Assembly (NCBI RefSeq): GCF_010729105.1
Contig: NZ_AP022573.1
Coordinates: 1,550,001-1,614,000 of the forward strand
DNA from: Mycobacterium saskatchewanense
GTDB lineage: Bacteria; Actinomycetota; Actinomycetes; Mycobacteriales; Mycobacteriaceae
Reading direction: 5' to 3'
Length of the DNA stretch: 64,000 nucleotides
Shown here piece by piece: positions 9,201-17,557 of the stretch (position 1 is its first letter; the number at the start of each line of letters is the position of its first letter). The notes under the pieces were generated by a model that had not been told where the DNA came from, did not search any database, and worked only from the letters and a program-made list of their open reading frames with translations. A program made the position numbers and the translations under genes.

Positions 9201-10467
9201 CTACGACGAGGCCGTAGGCACGTGGTTGAGCGGCGTGATCGAGGCGCTGACCCGCACGCCCGCGCCGGTAAGCCGGGACGGTGCGGCACCCGCCGCCACC
9301 GCTCCGGTTTCCGAGCCGCCGCGGCCGACCAAGGGCGCCGGAGCGTCCGGCTACACCAAGAAGCATCCGCTGATCACCGACATGGCCCAGAACATCAAGC
9401 TGGGCCGCCCGCAATCGGCGAAGGACGTGCGGCAGTTGGTGCTTCGGGTGCCCGAAGACACGATCAGCTACGAGGCCGGTGACGCGCTCGGGGTGTGGCC
9501 GCGCAACAGCGATCAGCTGGTCGACGAATGGCTGTCCGTCACCGGGCTGGACGGGCAGACCCCTGTCGAGGTCGGTGAGCATGGTCTGATGTCGTTGCGG
9601 TCGGCGCTCACCGAACGAATCGAAATCGCGCACCTCAGCCGGGACCTGGTGCGGTTCGTGCAGGAGCGCACCGGCGACCTGGAACTCGCAGAGTTGTTGA
9701 AGCCGGAAAACAAGCGTGCACTGTCGGATTGGTCATGGGGGCGCCAGTCGATCGACCTGTTGGCTCAGCTGCCCGTCTCCGCATCCGCCCACGAGTGGCT
9801 AAGGGTCCTCAAACGCCTTCAACCGCGGCTGTACTCGATCTCGTCGAGCCCCAAAGAGTGCCCCGGGGAAGTTCACCTGACAGTTTCGCCGGTGCGCTAC
9901 AACTTCCAGGGCGTCCCACGTCGCGGCGTGTGTTCGACCTACCTCGCCGACCGCCGCCCCGGCGACCGAGTCGCCGTCTATCTGCAGCCGTCGAGCAATT
10001 TTCGGATACCCAGCGATTCGCAGACGCCGATGATCATGATCGGTCCGGGAACAGGTATCGCGCCGTTCCGCGGCTTCCTGCAGGAACGCCGTGCGCTCGG
10101 CCACACCGGTCCCAACTGGCTGTTCTTCGGCGAGCAGCACGCCGCGACCGACTTCTACTACCGCGAAGAGATCCAGGCGATGCACGCCGATGGACTCCTC
10201 ACCGAGATGGACCTCGCGTTCTCCCGGGACCAACACGAGAAGGTCTACGTCCAGCACCTGATGCGCAAGCGCGGAGCCCAGCTGTGGAGCTGGCTGCAGG
10301 ACGGCGCCCAGCTGTATGTCTGCGGCAGCGCCGACCCGATGGCCAAAGACGTCGACCGCGCGCTCTGCGACATCGCGGCCGAGCACGGCAAGCTCGACCC
10401 GGATGCCGCGAAAGCCTACGTCCAGTCGTTGAGCGCCGATAAGCGCTACCACCGCGACGTGTACTGA
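6283..10467 (+). CDS. Assimilatory nitrate reductase fused to a CysJ-like flavoprotein reductase
   Basis: 1394 residues. N-terminal [4Fe-4S] motif with Cys16, Cys19, Cys23 and Cys57 ([15 protein letters not shown]), then the molybdopterin domain; Cys150 in SRLCMASA is the probable Mo ligand, as in NasA/NarB. The molybdopterin dinucleotide-binding end lies around residues 600-740 ([18 protein letters not shown]). A flavodoxin domain starts near 847 ([14 protein letters not shown]), followed from ~1026 by an FAD/NADPH module with [10 protein letters not shown] near 1182 and [12 protein letters not shown] and [13 protein letters not shown] near the end. So NADPH electrons can pass through FAD and FMN directly to the Mo centre; product nitrite. 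GTG 6283 is chosen because GAGGAGG lies just upstream. Monocistronic, probably under GlnR. Confidence 0.9.
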   Translation: MAPESMVSADAVNTMCGYCGVGCGMVLQIATEGQSDRRHVVKSVGNKEHPANFGRLCTKGATTADLLAAPGRLDAAHLRPERGDPPEPVDIDRAIVECANRLRSIIDEHGPDAFAMYVSGQMSIEAQYLANKLTKGFIGTNQIEANSRLCMASAASGYKLSLGADGPPGSYQDFEHADVFFVIGANMADCHPILFLRMMDRVKAGAKLIVVDPRRTATADKADLFLQVAPGTDLALLNGLLHLIVENGHTDDEFIAEFTEGWELMPSFLEQFTPDHVSKITGIPADDIRTAARWIGEAANWTSCWTMGLNQSTHGTWNTNALCNLHLATGAICKPGSGPFSLTGQPNAMGGREMGYMGPGLPGQRSVASADDRAFVEDQWGIPRGSLRTDLGTGTVDMFSRMADGQIKACWIICTNPVATVANRRTVLEGLESAELVISQDAFAETETNAYADVLLPAALWTESEGVMVNSERNLTLFQPAVEAPGQALPDWQLISRIACAMGYSAAFDYHSAEEVFEEIRRFSNPATGYDLRGASYDRLRRTPLQWPCPPDAESDRNPIRYLNDGVSQTRLARADGRVPRLAFPTPTGRAVFLPRPHLLPEEMPDDDFPFVLNTGRLPHQWHTMTKTGKVAKLNKLNPKPLVEIHPDDAARLTIAEGDLVEIASRRGRAVLPAVVTDRVRPGDCFAPFHWNDAFGEYLSINAVTNDAADPISYQLEFKACAVTLTKVGVAEPDSAPDASDSGLPAPANAIDPGKVDTLATLLGVTDEPAPQFGPLGRSYLAGLVTGLRAEAGRGAVGVPTLPQSAPFDPATRLWVDGLLAGLFGHTETTPAVREEPTTETPAGRASIVLLWASQTGNAEQLAADIAAKLGEAGLPIALHSMDDFDAAQLPAVRELLLITSTTGDGDAPDNGVALWRALAADGAPRLTDTRYAVLALGDSSYDDFCGHGRKLDARLAELGATRIVDRVDCEPDYDEAVGTWLSGVIEALTRTPAPVSRDGAAPAATAPVSEPPRPTKGAGASGYTKKHPLITDMAQNIKLGRPQSAKDVRQLVLRVPEDTISYEAGDALGVWPRNSDQLVDEWLSVTGLDGQTPVEVGEHGLMSLRSALTERIEIAHLSRDLVRFVQERTGDLELAELLKPENKRALSDWSWGRQSIDLLAQLPVSASAHEWLRVLKRLQPRLYSISSSPKECPGEVHLTVSPVRYNFQGVPRRGVCSTYLADRRPGDRVAVYLQPSSNFRIPSDSQTPMIMIGPGTGIAPFRGFLQERRALGHTGPNWLFFGEQHAATDFYYREEIQAMHADGLLTEMDLAFSRDQHEKVYVQHLMRKRGAQLWSWLQDGAQLYVCGSADPMAKDVDRALCDIAAEHGKLDPDAAKAYVQSLSADKRYHRDVY

Positions 10468-10485
10468 GCCCAGCCCGGCAAACCC

Positions 10486-10523
10486 GTAATGCGGCGGAAA
10501 CGTCGCGCATCCTCGGTCGAAAC
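10486..10523 (+). promoter_or_regulatory. GlnR-type box upstream of the decayed reductase copy
   Basis: GTAAT (10486-10490), n6, GAAAC (10497-10501), n6, CATCC (10508-10512), n6, GAAAC (10519-10523): all spacers are exactly six bases. The whole leader, from here to the GAGGAGG before 10581, aligns with the leader of the intact gene at 6181-6270, so it is a duplicate promoter region. Confidence 0.65.
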
Positions 10524-10580
10524 ATGCCCGGCGCACCATTCGCCTGAAGAGCTGTTCCGCATTCGAGGAGGGACGTGGGC

Positions 10581-10904
10581 GTGGCTGGGGAGCGTGGTGC
10601 ACAGGATAGCGGCGCCGTCCACTCTGGTTGCCCGCTGCAATGCCGGTTGCGGCAAGCGGCCGGGGCCGACACTGCCTCTCAGGGGTCGGTGGCCGACGAA
10701 GTCGACTGGGCGGGGTTGCCCGTCAACCTGGACCTGGTCTTCTCCCAGCAGCAGCGCGACAAGGTTTACGGCCAGTACCTGAGGCTCAGACGCGGCACCC
10801 AGCTGTGGCGGTGGCTGCCAAACGGCACCCAACGCTGCGCCTGCGAACTCGCCGCCGACGGGCAAGCCGTCCGCGACGCCGTCGATTCCGTGTCGAGTCG
10901 TTAG
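10581..10904 (+). pseudogene. Internally deleted relic of the nitrate reductase-flavoprotein gene
   Basis: The open frame (GTG 10575 or, by alignment with the parent, GTG 10581) encodes ~107 residues. The C-terminal half, LDLVFSQQQRDKVYGQYLRL and RGTQLWRWLPNG, matches the end of the neighbouring reductase ([31 protein letters not shown]). The 5' end and leader also match the parent, and in another frame CNAGCG recalls its Fe-S motif. About 1.2 thousand codons in between are gone, and all Mo, FMN and FAD-binding cores are missing. A small expressed protein cannot be excluded, because the frame is open and has a ribosome-binding site. Confidence 0.65.
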
Positions 10905-11118
10905 GCTGCGCCGCCAGGCGGAAAGAAATCACGGCGGTCGGAATTGCCGCGGAGTTTCGGTGAACCGACCGTTCGTCGACGAATCGGGTCGCCCATGTTC
11001 GCCCGAGGCATCTGACCGGGGCTTTTAGCCCACCATCTCTAGCGCCGGGTCGGCGTTTTTGTCAATGCCCACCGCTCACGGTGCGTCGAGGCAACCCGCC
11101 GATCCCTTTGCCGGCGCG

Positions 11119-11124
11119 TAGGTT
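11119..11124 (+). promoter_or_regulatory. -10 box, leaderless promoter of the MBL-rhodanese gene
   Basis: TAGGTT, six bases, then ATG 11131. This supports the most upstream ATG as the real start. Confidence 0.5.
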
Positions 11125-11130
11125 TCCCCT

Positions 11131-12525
11131 ATGAGGGGGGCGGACCGCGGCAAACGTCTCGTTGACGTGTCGGTGATCGAGACCTCGGGGCTGGGCGATC
11201 GCAGCTACCTGGTGAGCGACGGCGTGGTGGCCGTCGCCATCGACCCGCAGCGCGACATCGATCGAGTGCTGGAGTCGGCCGGCGACCTCCGCATCACCCA
11301 CGTGCTGGAAACGCACATCCACAACGACTACGTGACCGGGGGCTTGGCGCTTGCCCTCGCGGTCGGCGCCGAATACGTCCTTCCCGCGGGCGAAGACGTC
11401 GAGTTCGCACGCCGGGCGGTCGGCGACGGCGACCGCATCGACAGCGGCGGCATCCACCTCGACGTGCTGCTGACACCGGGACACACCCACCACCATGTGA
11501 GCTACGTGCTCCGCGACGATGCCGGGGAAACCGTCGGTGTCTTCACCGGGGGATCGATGTTGTTCGGCAGTACGGGCAGAACCGACCTGGTCGGCGACGA
11601 GCACACCGGCGAACTGACCCGGCTGCAATACCATTCGGTCCGGCGCCTGGCCGACGAGCTGCCCGCGGCGACGGCGGTGTATCCCACCCACGGGTTCGGC
11701 AGCTTCTGTTCGGCCGCGCCCACCGACGGTGACGCCTCGACCATCGGTGATCAGCGCCGGAAGAACCCGGCGCTGACCCGGGGCGAGCAGGAGTACGTCG
11801 ACGAGCTGTTGGCCAACCTGTCGGCCTACCCCGCCTACTACGCGCACATGGGCGTCATCAACAGGGCCGGCCCGCAGGCACCGGATTTGTCCGCGCCCGA
11901 ACCCGTCGACCCCGATGAGCTCCGCGGGCGGATCGACGGCGGCGAATGGGTGGTCGACCTGCGCGGGCGAACGGCGTTCGCGGCCGGGCACCTCGCCGGC
12001 ACTTACGGATTCGAGCTGTCCGGATCCTTCGTCAACTACCTCGGCTGGCTGTACGCGTGGGGCGCACCGCTGACCCTCATCGGAGACGATGCCCGACAGG
12101 TCGCCGAGGCCCAGCGCGAACTGGCCCGCATCGGCATCGACCGGCTCACCGGCAGCGCCACCGGCGACATCCGCGCGCTGGCCAGCGGTGAGGAGCTGCG
12201 GGCTTACCGGGTCGCCGCGTTCGAGGACCTCGTCGACGTGCTCGGCGACGAGGTCCTCGCAGACGGGGCGGTCGTACTCGACGTGCGCCAGCCGGGCGAA
12301 TTCGACGCCGGCCACGTGCGCGGCGCGGTCAACGTCGCCCTGCACGAACTGCCCGAGCGCATCGACGAGCTTCCCGAGGACCGCGAGCTGTGGATCCATT
12401 GCGCCAGCGGTTACCGCGCGTCGATCGCGGCCGCGCTGCTGGACCGGCAGCGTCGCCGTGTCGTCCTGATCGACGACAACTACGACAACGCCGAAAAGCT
12501 GGACATCACGTCCGATTCAGCGTGA
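11131..12525 (+). CDS. Metallo-beta-lactamase-fold hydrolase with two rhodanese domains
   Basis: 464 residues. The MBL domain (about 1-245) has the metal motif THIHNDYV, then TPGHTHHH, and STGRTDLVG with YPTHGFGSFC, the pattern of ETHE1-like persulfide dioxygenases and their rhodanese fusions. The first rhodanese domain (~260-340) has no clear active cysteine; the second (~365-460) has WIHCASGYRAS with the catalytic Cys. The likely role is detoxification or recycling of glutathione-like or mycothiol persulfides, with sulfane sulfur transfer by the second rhodanese. Followed 60 bases later by another rhodanese gene, so probably one sulfur-handling unit. Confidence 0.85.
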   Translation: MRGADRGKRLVDVSVIETSGLGDRSYLVSDGVVAVAIDPQRDIDRVLESAGDLRITHVLETHIHNDYVTGGLALALAVGAEYVLPAGEDVEFARRAVGDGDRIDSGGIHLDVLLTPGHTHHHVSYVLRDDAGETVGVFTGGSMLFGSTGRTDLVGDEHTGELTRLQYHSVRRLADELPAATAVYPTHGFGSFCSAAPTDGDASTIGDQRRKNPALTRGEQEYVDELLANLSAYPAYYAHMGVINRAGPQAPDLSAPEPVDPDELRGRIDGGEWVVDLRGRTAFAAGHLAGTYGFELSGSFVNYLGWLYAWGAPLTLIGDDARQVAEAQRELARIGIDRLTGSATGDIRALASGEELRAYRVAAFEDLVDVLGDEVLADGAVVLDVRQPGEFDAGHVRGAVNVALHELPERIDELPEDRELWIHCASGYRASIAAALLDRQRRRVVLIDDNYDNAEKLDITSDSA

Positions 12526-12585
12526 GCAAAACTGGCCGGTTGCCGACCGACCCGGGAAACCACTAGAGAAGGAACGGAGGACACC

Positions 12586-13167
12586 ATGAATGCACCCACC
12601 GCCGACGTGATTACGTCGATCGAGCTTCGCGAGCTGCTCGAGTCGCACCGCGACGCCCCGCGCATCGTCGATGTGCGTACCCCCGCGGAATTCGAGACCG
12701 CACACATCCCCGGGTCCCACAACGTGCCACTCGACGTGCTGGACAAGCACACCGCCGAAACCGCCGCGCGCCTCGAGTACCGCGACGTCGTCCTGGTGTG
12801 TCGCTCGGGACAACGTTCGACCCGGGCGCAAACGCTGTTGCGGAATGCGGGAGTGACCGGCGGACGCATCCTTGAAGGCGGCGTCACCGATTGGGAGGGC
12901 CGGGGTTTCGTGCTCGACCGCGGCGTGCAGCGCTGGGACCTCGAACGTCAGGTGCGCCTCGTCGCGGGATCGGTTGTGCTGTCCTCGGTTCTGGGCAGCG
13001 TGGCCGTGCCGCGGCTCAAATGGGTGGCCGCTGCGATAGGCGGCGGGCTGACCTTTGCGGCCCTGACCAACACGTGCGCGATGGCGACGGCGTTGGCCAA
13101 GTTGCCGTACAACCGGGGCGCGACGCCGGATCCCGAGTCGACCCTGGCGCGACTCGGCGCTCAGTGA
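12586..13167 (+). CDS. Rhodanese with C-terminal membrane segment (YgaP-like)
   Basis: 193 residues. The rhodanese domain (residues ~8-115) has VDVRTPAEFETAHIPGS and the active loop VCRSGQRSTRA with the catalytic Cys. The C-terminal part has two hydrophobic stretches (LVAGSVVLSSVLGSVA; VAAAIGGGLTFAAL) as in DUF2892/YgaP-type proteins, so a membrane-bound sulfurtransferase is likely. GGAGG is six bases before ATG 12586. Probably co-transcribed with the MBL-rhodanese gene. Its end lies seven bases from the convergent CAP gene. Confidence 0.85.
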   Translation: MNAPTADVITSIELRELLESHRDAPRIVDVRTPAEFETAHIPGSHNVPLDVLDKHTAETAARLEYRDVVLVCRSGQRSTRAQTLLRNAGVTGGRILEGGVTDWEGRGFVLDRGVQRWDLERQVRLVAGSVVLSSVLGSVAVPRLKWVAAAIGGGLTFAALTNTCAMATALAKLPYNRGATPDPESTLARLGAQ

Positions 13168-13173
13168 AGCGCC

Positions 13174-13674
13174 TCAGCGGGGACGTGCGGCGGGCTGCCC
13201 GTACACGGCCACGACGACGGTTCGGTCCAGGCTGTTGTCCGACCACACCCCGATGTTGGTGTTGGCGCAGTCGCGGATGATCGCCATGTCGTCGGGGTTG
13301 TAATACCACTGGTTGACCAGTTCGAGGCTGCTGATGGCGATGGCAGGGTTGATTGCCACCGTCTCGGCGGCCTTCCCGGCAAAGCCGGCGGCGTTGGCCC
13401 GGTCCTGCGGCGTCGACCCGTCCGACCCGATGTCGTCGTTGATGTTTCGGTTGTTGATCATGTCTTCCGCGTGCCATTCGGCGGCCAGCGTGAGCGCGTT
13501 GTTCCGGATGACGTCGTTCGTGCAGCCCACCTGGTGCTGCATGGTGTAGACGGCGGAGACGACGGCGCTGTTCAGCCGCTTGTTGTCGGCGTGCGCCGCG
13601 GGCGCGGCCACAGCGGCCGCGCCCCACAGGAACACGCCGGCGGGCAACGCGCCGGCGCAAATGCGGGTCGTCAT
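13174..13674 (-). CDS. Secreted CAP (SCP/PR-1) domain protein at the end of the mce operon
   Basis: 166 residues with a signal peptide ending in AAPAAHAD. The mature part carries a small CAP domain: AAEWHAEDM (His), GKAAETVAI (Glu), a YNPDDMAIIRDCANTNIGVW segment, and cysteines that could form a disulfide. CAP proteins bind sterols or lipids, or act as small peptidases; which applies here is unknown. The ATG overlaps the stop of the preceding Mce-associated gene (TGATG), so it is translationally coupled to the mce operon. This is unusual among the operons I know. Confidence 0.8.
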   Translation of the reverse strand: MTTRICAGALPAGVFLWGAAAVAAPAAHADNKRLNSAVVSAVYTMQHQVGCTNDVIRNNALTLAAEWHAEDMINNRNINDDIGSDGSTPQDRANAAGFAGKAAETVAINPAIAISSLELVNQWYYNPDDMAIIRDCANTNIGVWSDNSLDRTVVVAVYGQPAARPR

Positions 13675-14306
13675 CACACCGGGTCGAAACGCGAGACGAG
13701 CCAGTGGCCGTTGACCTTGTCCAGCGTCGTCCGGATGACGGGCTGGGTGTCGGTGGGGTTGCCTTCGCCGATGGTCACCGTCTGGTTGACGAACAGCAGC
13801 ACCACCGCGTGGTTCGCGGTCGCCGAGACTGGCGCCGCCGCAATCACTTTGGCCACCGCCGTGATGCGCTTCTCTTTCGCGCCCGGGATGACGACCTCGC
13901 GGGTCAGGGTGGTGTAGGCGTCCTTGAAGTCGCCCGTCAGCCGGTCCCGCGCCGCGCCGAGGTCTTTGTCCACCGAGTCCGGTTTGTACGACAACAGGGC
14001 GACGGTGTCTTCGCCGGCGATCCGGACGGCGTCGGCGCGCGCCTGCGCCAAGTCGTCGGCCGAGCCGTCCACCCACCGTAGGTACCCGGACGCCAGCGCC
14101 AGCACCAGGGTTAGTCCGGGCAACACCCCGAAGGCGAAGATCCGCTTCCAGTTGATGCGGCGTCGCGCGCGGGTGTCCTCGGGGGAGGTCTCCCCCGCGT
14201 CGCCTGCCTCCGAATCCGTCTGGGTTGCTTCGTCTTCGGGCGTCAGTTCGACATCGTCCGCGTCGCTGTCGAGCGCGGCGTCGGTGTTGTCGGTAAGAGT
14301 CGTCAT
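13674..14306 (-). CDS. Mce-associated membrane protein (Mam), second copy
   Basis: 210 residues: an acidic N-terminal cytoplasmic tail of ~50 residues, one membrane span (IFAFGVLPGLTLVLALASGY) and an exported domain resembling Rv0178-type Mam proteins, ending HWLVSRFDPV. Mam proteins stabilise Mce lipid-import complexes. It overlaps its upstream neighbour by four bases and the CAP gene by one. Confidence 0.85.
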   Translation of the reverse strand: MTTLTDNTDAALDSDADDVELTPEDEATQTDSEAGDAGETSPEDTRARRRINWKRIFAFGVLPGLTLVLALASGYLRWVDGSADDLAQARADAVRIAGEDTVALLSYKPDSVDKDLGAARDRLTGDFKDAYTTLTREVVIPGAKEKRITAVAKVIAAAPVSATANHAVVLLFVNQTVTIGEGNPTDTQPVIRTTLDKVNGHWLVSRFDPV

Positions 14307-14923
14307 GGCACGAACACCACGTTCGACACCTTGGTGTCATCCCCGACCGAGCGCACCTCGATGCGCATCCGCCACTCCCGCGGCGCCTCTTCCCCGCCGG
14401 CGGTCCGCGACTTCACCGCGACCGCGACCAACACCTGCGCGGCGTCGCCGTGCTGGGATTCCAGCCCCGCATCGGTGACCGTGCCCTCCGATTTGGACTG
14501 GGCCGCCTTGACTACCTCGACGAACGGCTTGGACCGCTGCTCGAAGTCGTCGCGGAACGCCCCGGTGGCTCCATCGAGGATGCGCTGCACGTCGGCGTCG
14601 GCCTCGGTGTAATTGATCGTCGTCAGGTTCACCGCGGCCTGGCGGGCGGTCCGGACGAACGAATCACGCCGGGCCTGGGCCTCGTGCTTCTGGTAGGCGT
14701 GGTAGCCGAGCCAGCCGGTCAGTCCGGCCAGCGCCGCGACGACGACCGCGCCGGCCACCAACGCCGGCCCGACGTCGGAAAGCCGCCGACGGGTCAGCCG
14801 ATCCCGCCACCGGGCCGGCGGCGCCGCGGATTCGTCCCCCTCGGGGTCGGTGTCGTCCGCCGTTATCTCCGTTGTCTCACCGACCTTTTCATCGATATCG
14901 GGGTATTCGGGTTCGTCGGCCAT
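14303..14923 (-). CDS. Mce-associated membrane protein (Mam), first copy
   Basis: 206 residues from ATG 14923, chosen because GAGGAG precedes it; an in-frame start at 14935 is possible. Acidic N-tail, a membrane span (VAGAVVVAALAGLTGWLGY) and an exported domain with NLTTINYTEADADVQRILDG, a pattern conserved in Rv0177-like proteins. Follows mceF after 42 bases and overlaps the next Mam gene. Confidence 0.85.
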   Translation of the reverse strand: MADEPEYPDIDEKVGETTEITADDTDPEGDESAAPPARWRDRLTRRRLSDVGPALVAGAVVVAALAGLTGWLGYHAYQKHEAQARRDSFVRTARQAAVNLTTINYTEADADVQRILDGATGAFRDDFEQRSKPFVEVVKAAQSKSEGTVTDAGLESQHGDAAQVLVAVAVKSRTAGGEEAPREWRMRIEVRSVGDDTKVSNVVFVP

Positions 14924-14965
14924 GCTGCTCCTCACTGGCCCGGCCCGGTAGCGGGCCGGGACGAC

Positions 14966-16435
14966 TCACGGTTGCGGGACAAGAAGTGACTGCCAGTCCT
15001 TGGCGCGCGGGTGCGCCAGGTCTGACTCGGTGTAGCGGTGCCCGTCCGGCCCGATGTAGTCACCATTGGCCGGGTCATAGGTCGCGACCGCCAGCGGCGC
15101 GGGTGGCGGCGCGGTGCCGCGCGGCGGCGGCAGCCGCGGATCCTGGCCGGGCGGGTACTGGGGCACGCCTTGGCCGCTGTAGGTGGCGTTCGGGTCGCCC
15201 TTCCAGTTGTAGCCGTCGTTGAGTGGCACGTACTCCTCGTCACTCTCGCAGAGTTCGACGGTGGGGGCCCGCTTCCACGGCTTCGTCTCGCAGGGAATGT
15301 TGCGCGCCCCCCGCACATTGAGCTCGGAATCCTGCGGAACACGGCAATACAAGTCGGCCGCCGGCCGGTCCGGGGCGTCGACGTCGGCCGGGGAGCGACG
15401 CTGCGGGGGCGGCAGGAAACCGGTGGTGCAGGGTGGGGGCGAGTTCAGGTTGAGGTTGAAATCCAGGTAGAAGCCGCGATATTCCTGCTTGCTGTTCAGG
15501 TTGGGCACCAGCGCCGCAGACATCACCGCGATACCCTGCGGGAGCAGCACCAGGATCTGCTCGATGTCGTGGCGGTAGACCACCGCGATGTCGCCGAGGC
15601 TCACCAGGTTGGCCATCAACACCGGGACGGCCGGCGCCACCCGATCGAACAGCGCGCGACCCTCTTCGAGCCCGGAACCGCCCTGGGTCAACAGGTCTCG
15701 CACCGCAGCGTCCTGAGCCTTGAACTGCGCCATGATGGCCGCGGTGCGATTGGACCACGTGCCGATTGCGTCCGACGTCTGCACCTGGGACTTCAGGACC
15801 GCGGGCGACTGATCGATCAGGGCGGCGAGCGGGTCGGCGGTGCGTCCCCCCGCGATGGCCAGCGCCGTGGACCCGTCGACGATGCGGGACAGCTCGGGGC
15901 CGAGTCCACTGACGGCGCGGTCGGCCTCGTCGATCACCGTGCGCAGGTTGTCGCGCGGAATCGCCTGCAGCGCCTTATTGGTCAGGTCGAGCAGGTGTCC
16001 GATGTCGACGGGAACGTCGACCCGGCCGGCCGGGATGACGTCGCCGGCGCGCAGCGGCCGGGACTGTCCCCCGTCCTTGCTCGGCTGGGGAGTCAGCTCG
16101 ATGTACTGCTCACCGATCGCCGAGCGGCTGTGCACCGACGCCTGCACGTCGGAGGGGACCTTGACGCCCGACCGCAGGGCGAGCACCGCACGCACCCCCG
16201 TCGCGGTGACGTCGACCGACTTGACCTGGCCGATGTCGGTGCCGCGGTAGGTGACGACCGAGGTCTTGTAGAGCCCGCCCGACGCGGGCAGGTCCACCGT
16301 GACGTTGTACTCCCCGATGCCGAACAAGGTCTCGGGCAACTTCATGAAGTTGAACGCCATTGCGCCACAGGACACCACGGTGACCAGGGACAGAACGGCC
16401 AGCTGGATCCACGTCCGGCGGTTCAGGCGCAGCAT
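14966..16435 (-). CDS. mceF: Mce family protein, MceF position
   Basis: 489 residues. One N-terminal membrane anchor (QLAVLSLVTVVSCGAMAFNF), then the MlaD/Mce domain (~40-115: YNVTVDLPASGGLYKTSVVTYRGTDIGQV), then the helical Mce region. A Pro-rich C-tail ends in GDYIGPDGHRYTESDLAHP, a motif common to MceF proteins. One of six Mce subunits forming the periplasm-spanning lipid channel. ATG follows directly after the mceE stop. Confidence 0.9.
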   Translation of the reverse strand: MLRLNRRTWIQLAVLSLVTVVSCGAMAFNFMKLPETLFGIGEYNVTVDLPASGGLYKTSVVTYRGTDIGQVKSVDVTATGVRAVLALRSGVKVPSDVQASVHSRSAIGEQYIELTPQPSKDGGQSRPLRAGDVIPAGRVDVPVDIGHLLDLTNKALQAIPRDNLRTVIDEADRAVSGLGPELSRIVDGSTALAIAGGRTADPLAALIDQSPAVLKSQVQTSDAIGTWSNRTAAIMAQFKAQDAAVRDLLTQGGSGLEEGRALFDRVAPAVPVLMANLVSLGDIAVVYRHDIEQILVLLPQGIAVMSAALVPNLNSKQEYRGFYLDFNLNLNSPPPCTTGFLPPPQRRSPADVDAPDRPAADLYCRVPQDSELNVRGARNIPCETKPWKRAPTVELCESDEEYVPLNDGYNWKGDPNATYSGQGVPQYPPGQDPRLPPPRGTAPPPAPLAVATYDPANGDYIGPDGHRYTESDLAHPRAKDWQSLLVPQP

Positions 16436-17557
16436 TCAGTAACCCCCGTTGTGATAGGGGAACGTCAGCGGGTTGCCCCCCGTGACCGGGCTCGGCTGCA
16501 TGCCGATCGTGCGTCCCCACTGCAGCTCGAGTTCGGTGAGGTTCCCCTCCCAGCGTGAACCCGTGAACAGTGAGGTGTCGATGCGGCTCAGGGTCAAATC
16601 GACGATCATCGTGAGGTTGGCGTAGTCGCCGCGGAACCAATTGGTCACCGTGGACGTCGGCCATGGATAGGTGGCCAGGCCATCGAGCCCCTTGGTGAGC
16701 GCCGGCCCGGAGTCGGCGAGTGACCGCAGCACCGGTGCGATGTTGCGCAGGTTGTTGACCAGCGATTCCTTGCTCTGGTGGATGGTGTCGGCCGCGATGG
16801 CGCTGAACTTGCCCAGCTGGTCGATCGCATCGGCGATCTTGGTGCGCTCCTGGGCCAGGATCGCCAGCGCCTTGGGCACCGTCATGAGCGCCTTGTCGAC
16901 CACGGGGTCCTTGTCGGCGAACTGTCCGGCCAGCGAGTCGAGGCTCTCGGCGGCGGCGATGATGTCGTCGGTCTGCGCGTTGGTGCCTTTGATGAACTCG
17001 TCGAGCTGGCCGAGCAGGCTGCGCATGTCGTTCTCCCGGCCGCCGAACGCTTTGGCGATCGCCTGGTTGATCTCCTGCAGCTGCCCGATCCCACCGCCGT
17101 TCAACAGGATTGACACCGATGCCAGGGTCTGCTCGGTGGTCGGATACATGCTCGCGCGCGACAACGGGATCACCGACCCGTTCTGCAGTCGCCCGACCGG
17201 CGGCTCGTCCTTGGGGGGCGCGAGTTCGATGTGCATCGAGCCGAGCAGGCTGGTCTGCCCGAGCTTGGCCGTGGAATTGGCCGGCAGGCGCACATCGCCG
17301 TCGATGCGCATGGTCACCAGCGCATGCCAGTCCTGAAGCTCGATCCTGGTGACGTTGCCGACGTTGACGTCGTCGACCCGAACGCGGGTGTTCTGCTGGA
17401 TCGTGACGACGTCGGGCAGCTGCGCCTGGATCGTGTACGCGCCCGGTCCCCCACCCGCGGTGCCCGGGAGCTTGAACGAGTTCAGGCCCCGCCACTCGCA
17501 TCCGGGCAGCGCGGCGACGCAGACGACGCCGAGCGCGGCGGCTAACGCGCGTCTCAC
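16436..17557 (-). CDS. mceE: Mce family lipoprotein, MceE position
   Basis: 373 residues. The GTG at 17557 overlaps the mceD stop (GTGA). A signal sequence with lipobox ALPGC is the hallmark of the fifth, lipoprotein subunit of Mce operons (LprK family). The MCE domain follows (YTIQAQLPDVVTIQQNTRVR, LLGSMHIELAPP), then a helical region to ~340. The open frame extends much further upstream, but that part is out of frame with any family member. Confidence 0.9.
   Translation of the reverse strand: MRRALAAALGVVCVAALPGCEWRGLNSFKLPGTAGGGPGAYTIQAQLPDVVTIQQNTRVRVDDVNVGNVTRIELQDWHALVTMRIDGDVRLPANSTAKLGQTSLLGSMHIELAPPKDEPPVGRLQNGSVIPLSRASMYPTTEQTLASVSILLNGGGIGQLQEINQAIAKAFGGRENDMRSLLGQLDEFIKGTNAQTDDIIAAAESLDSLAGQFADKDPVVDKALMTVPKALAILAQERTKIADAIDQLGKFSAIAADTIHQSKESLVNNLRNIAPVLRSLADSGPALTKGLDGLATYPWPTSTVTNWFRGDYANLTMIVDLTLSRIDTSLFTGSRWEGNLTELELQWGRTIGMQPSPVTGGNPLTFPYHNGGY

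Noticed and set aside
6958..9633. 891-residue minus-strand frame and 616-residue frame at 7248-9098 across the nitrate reductase
   Set aside because: Both are shadows of a gene with clear catalytic motifs in frame.
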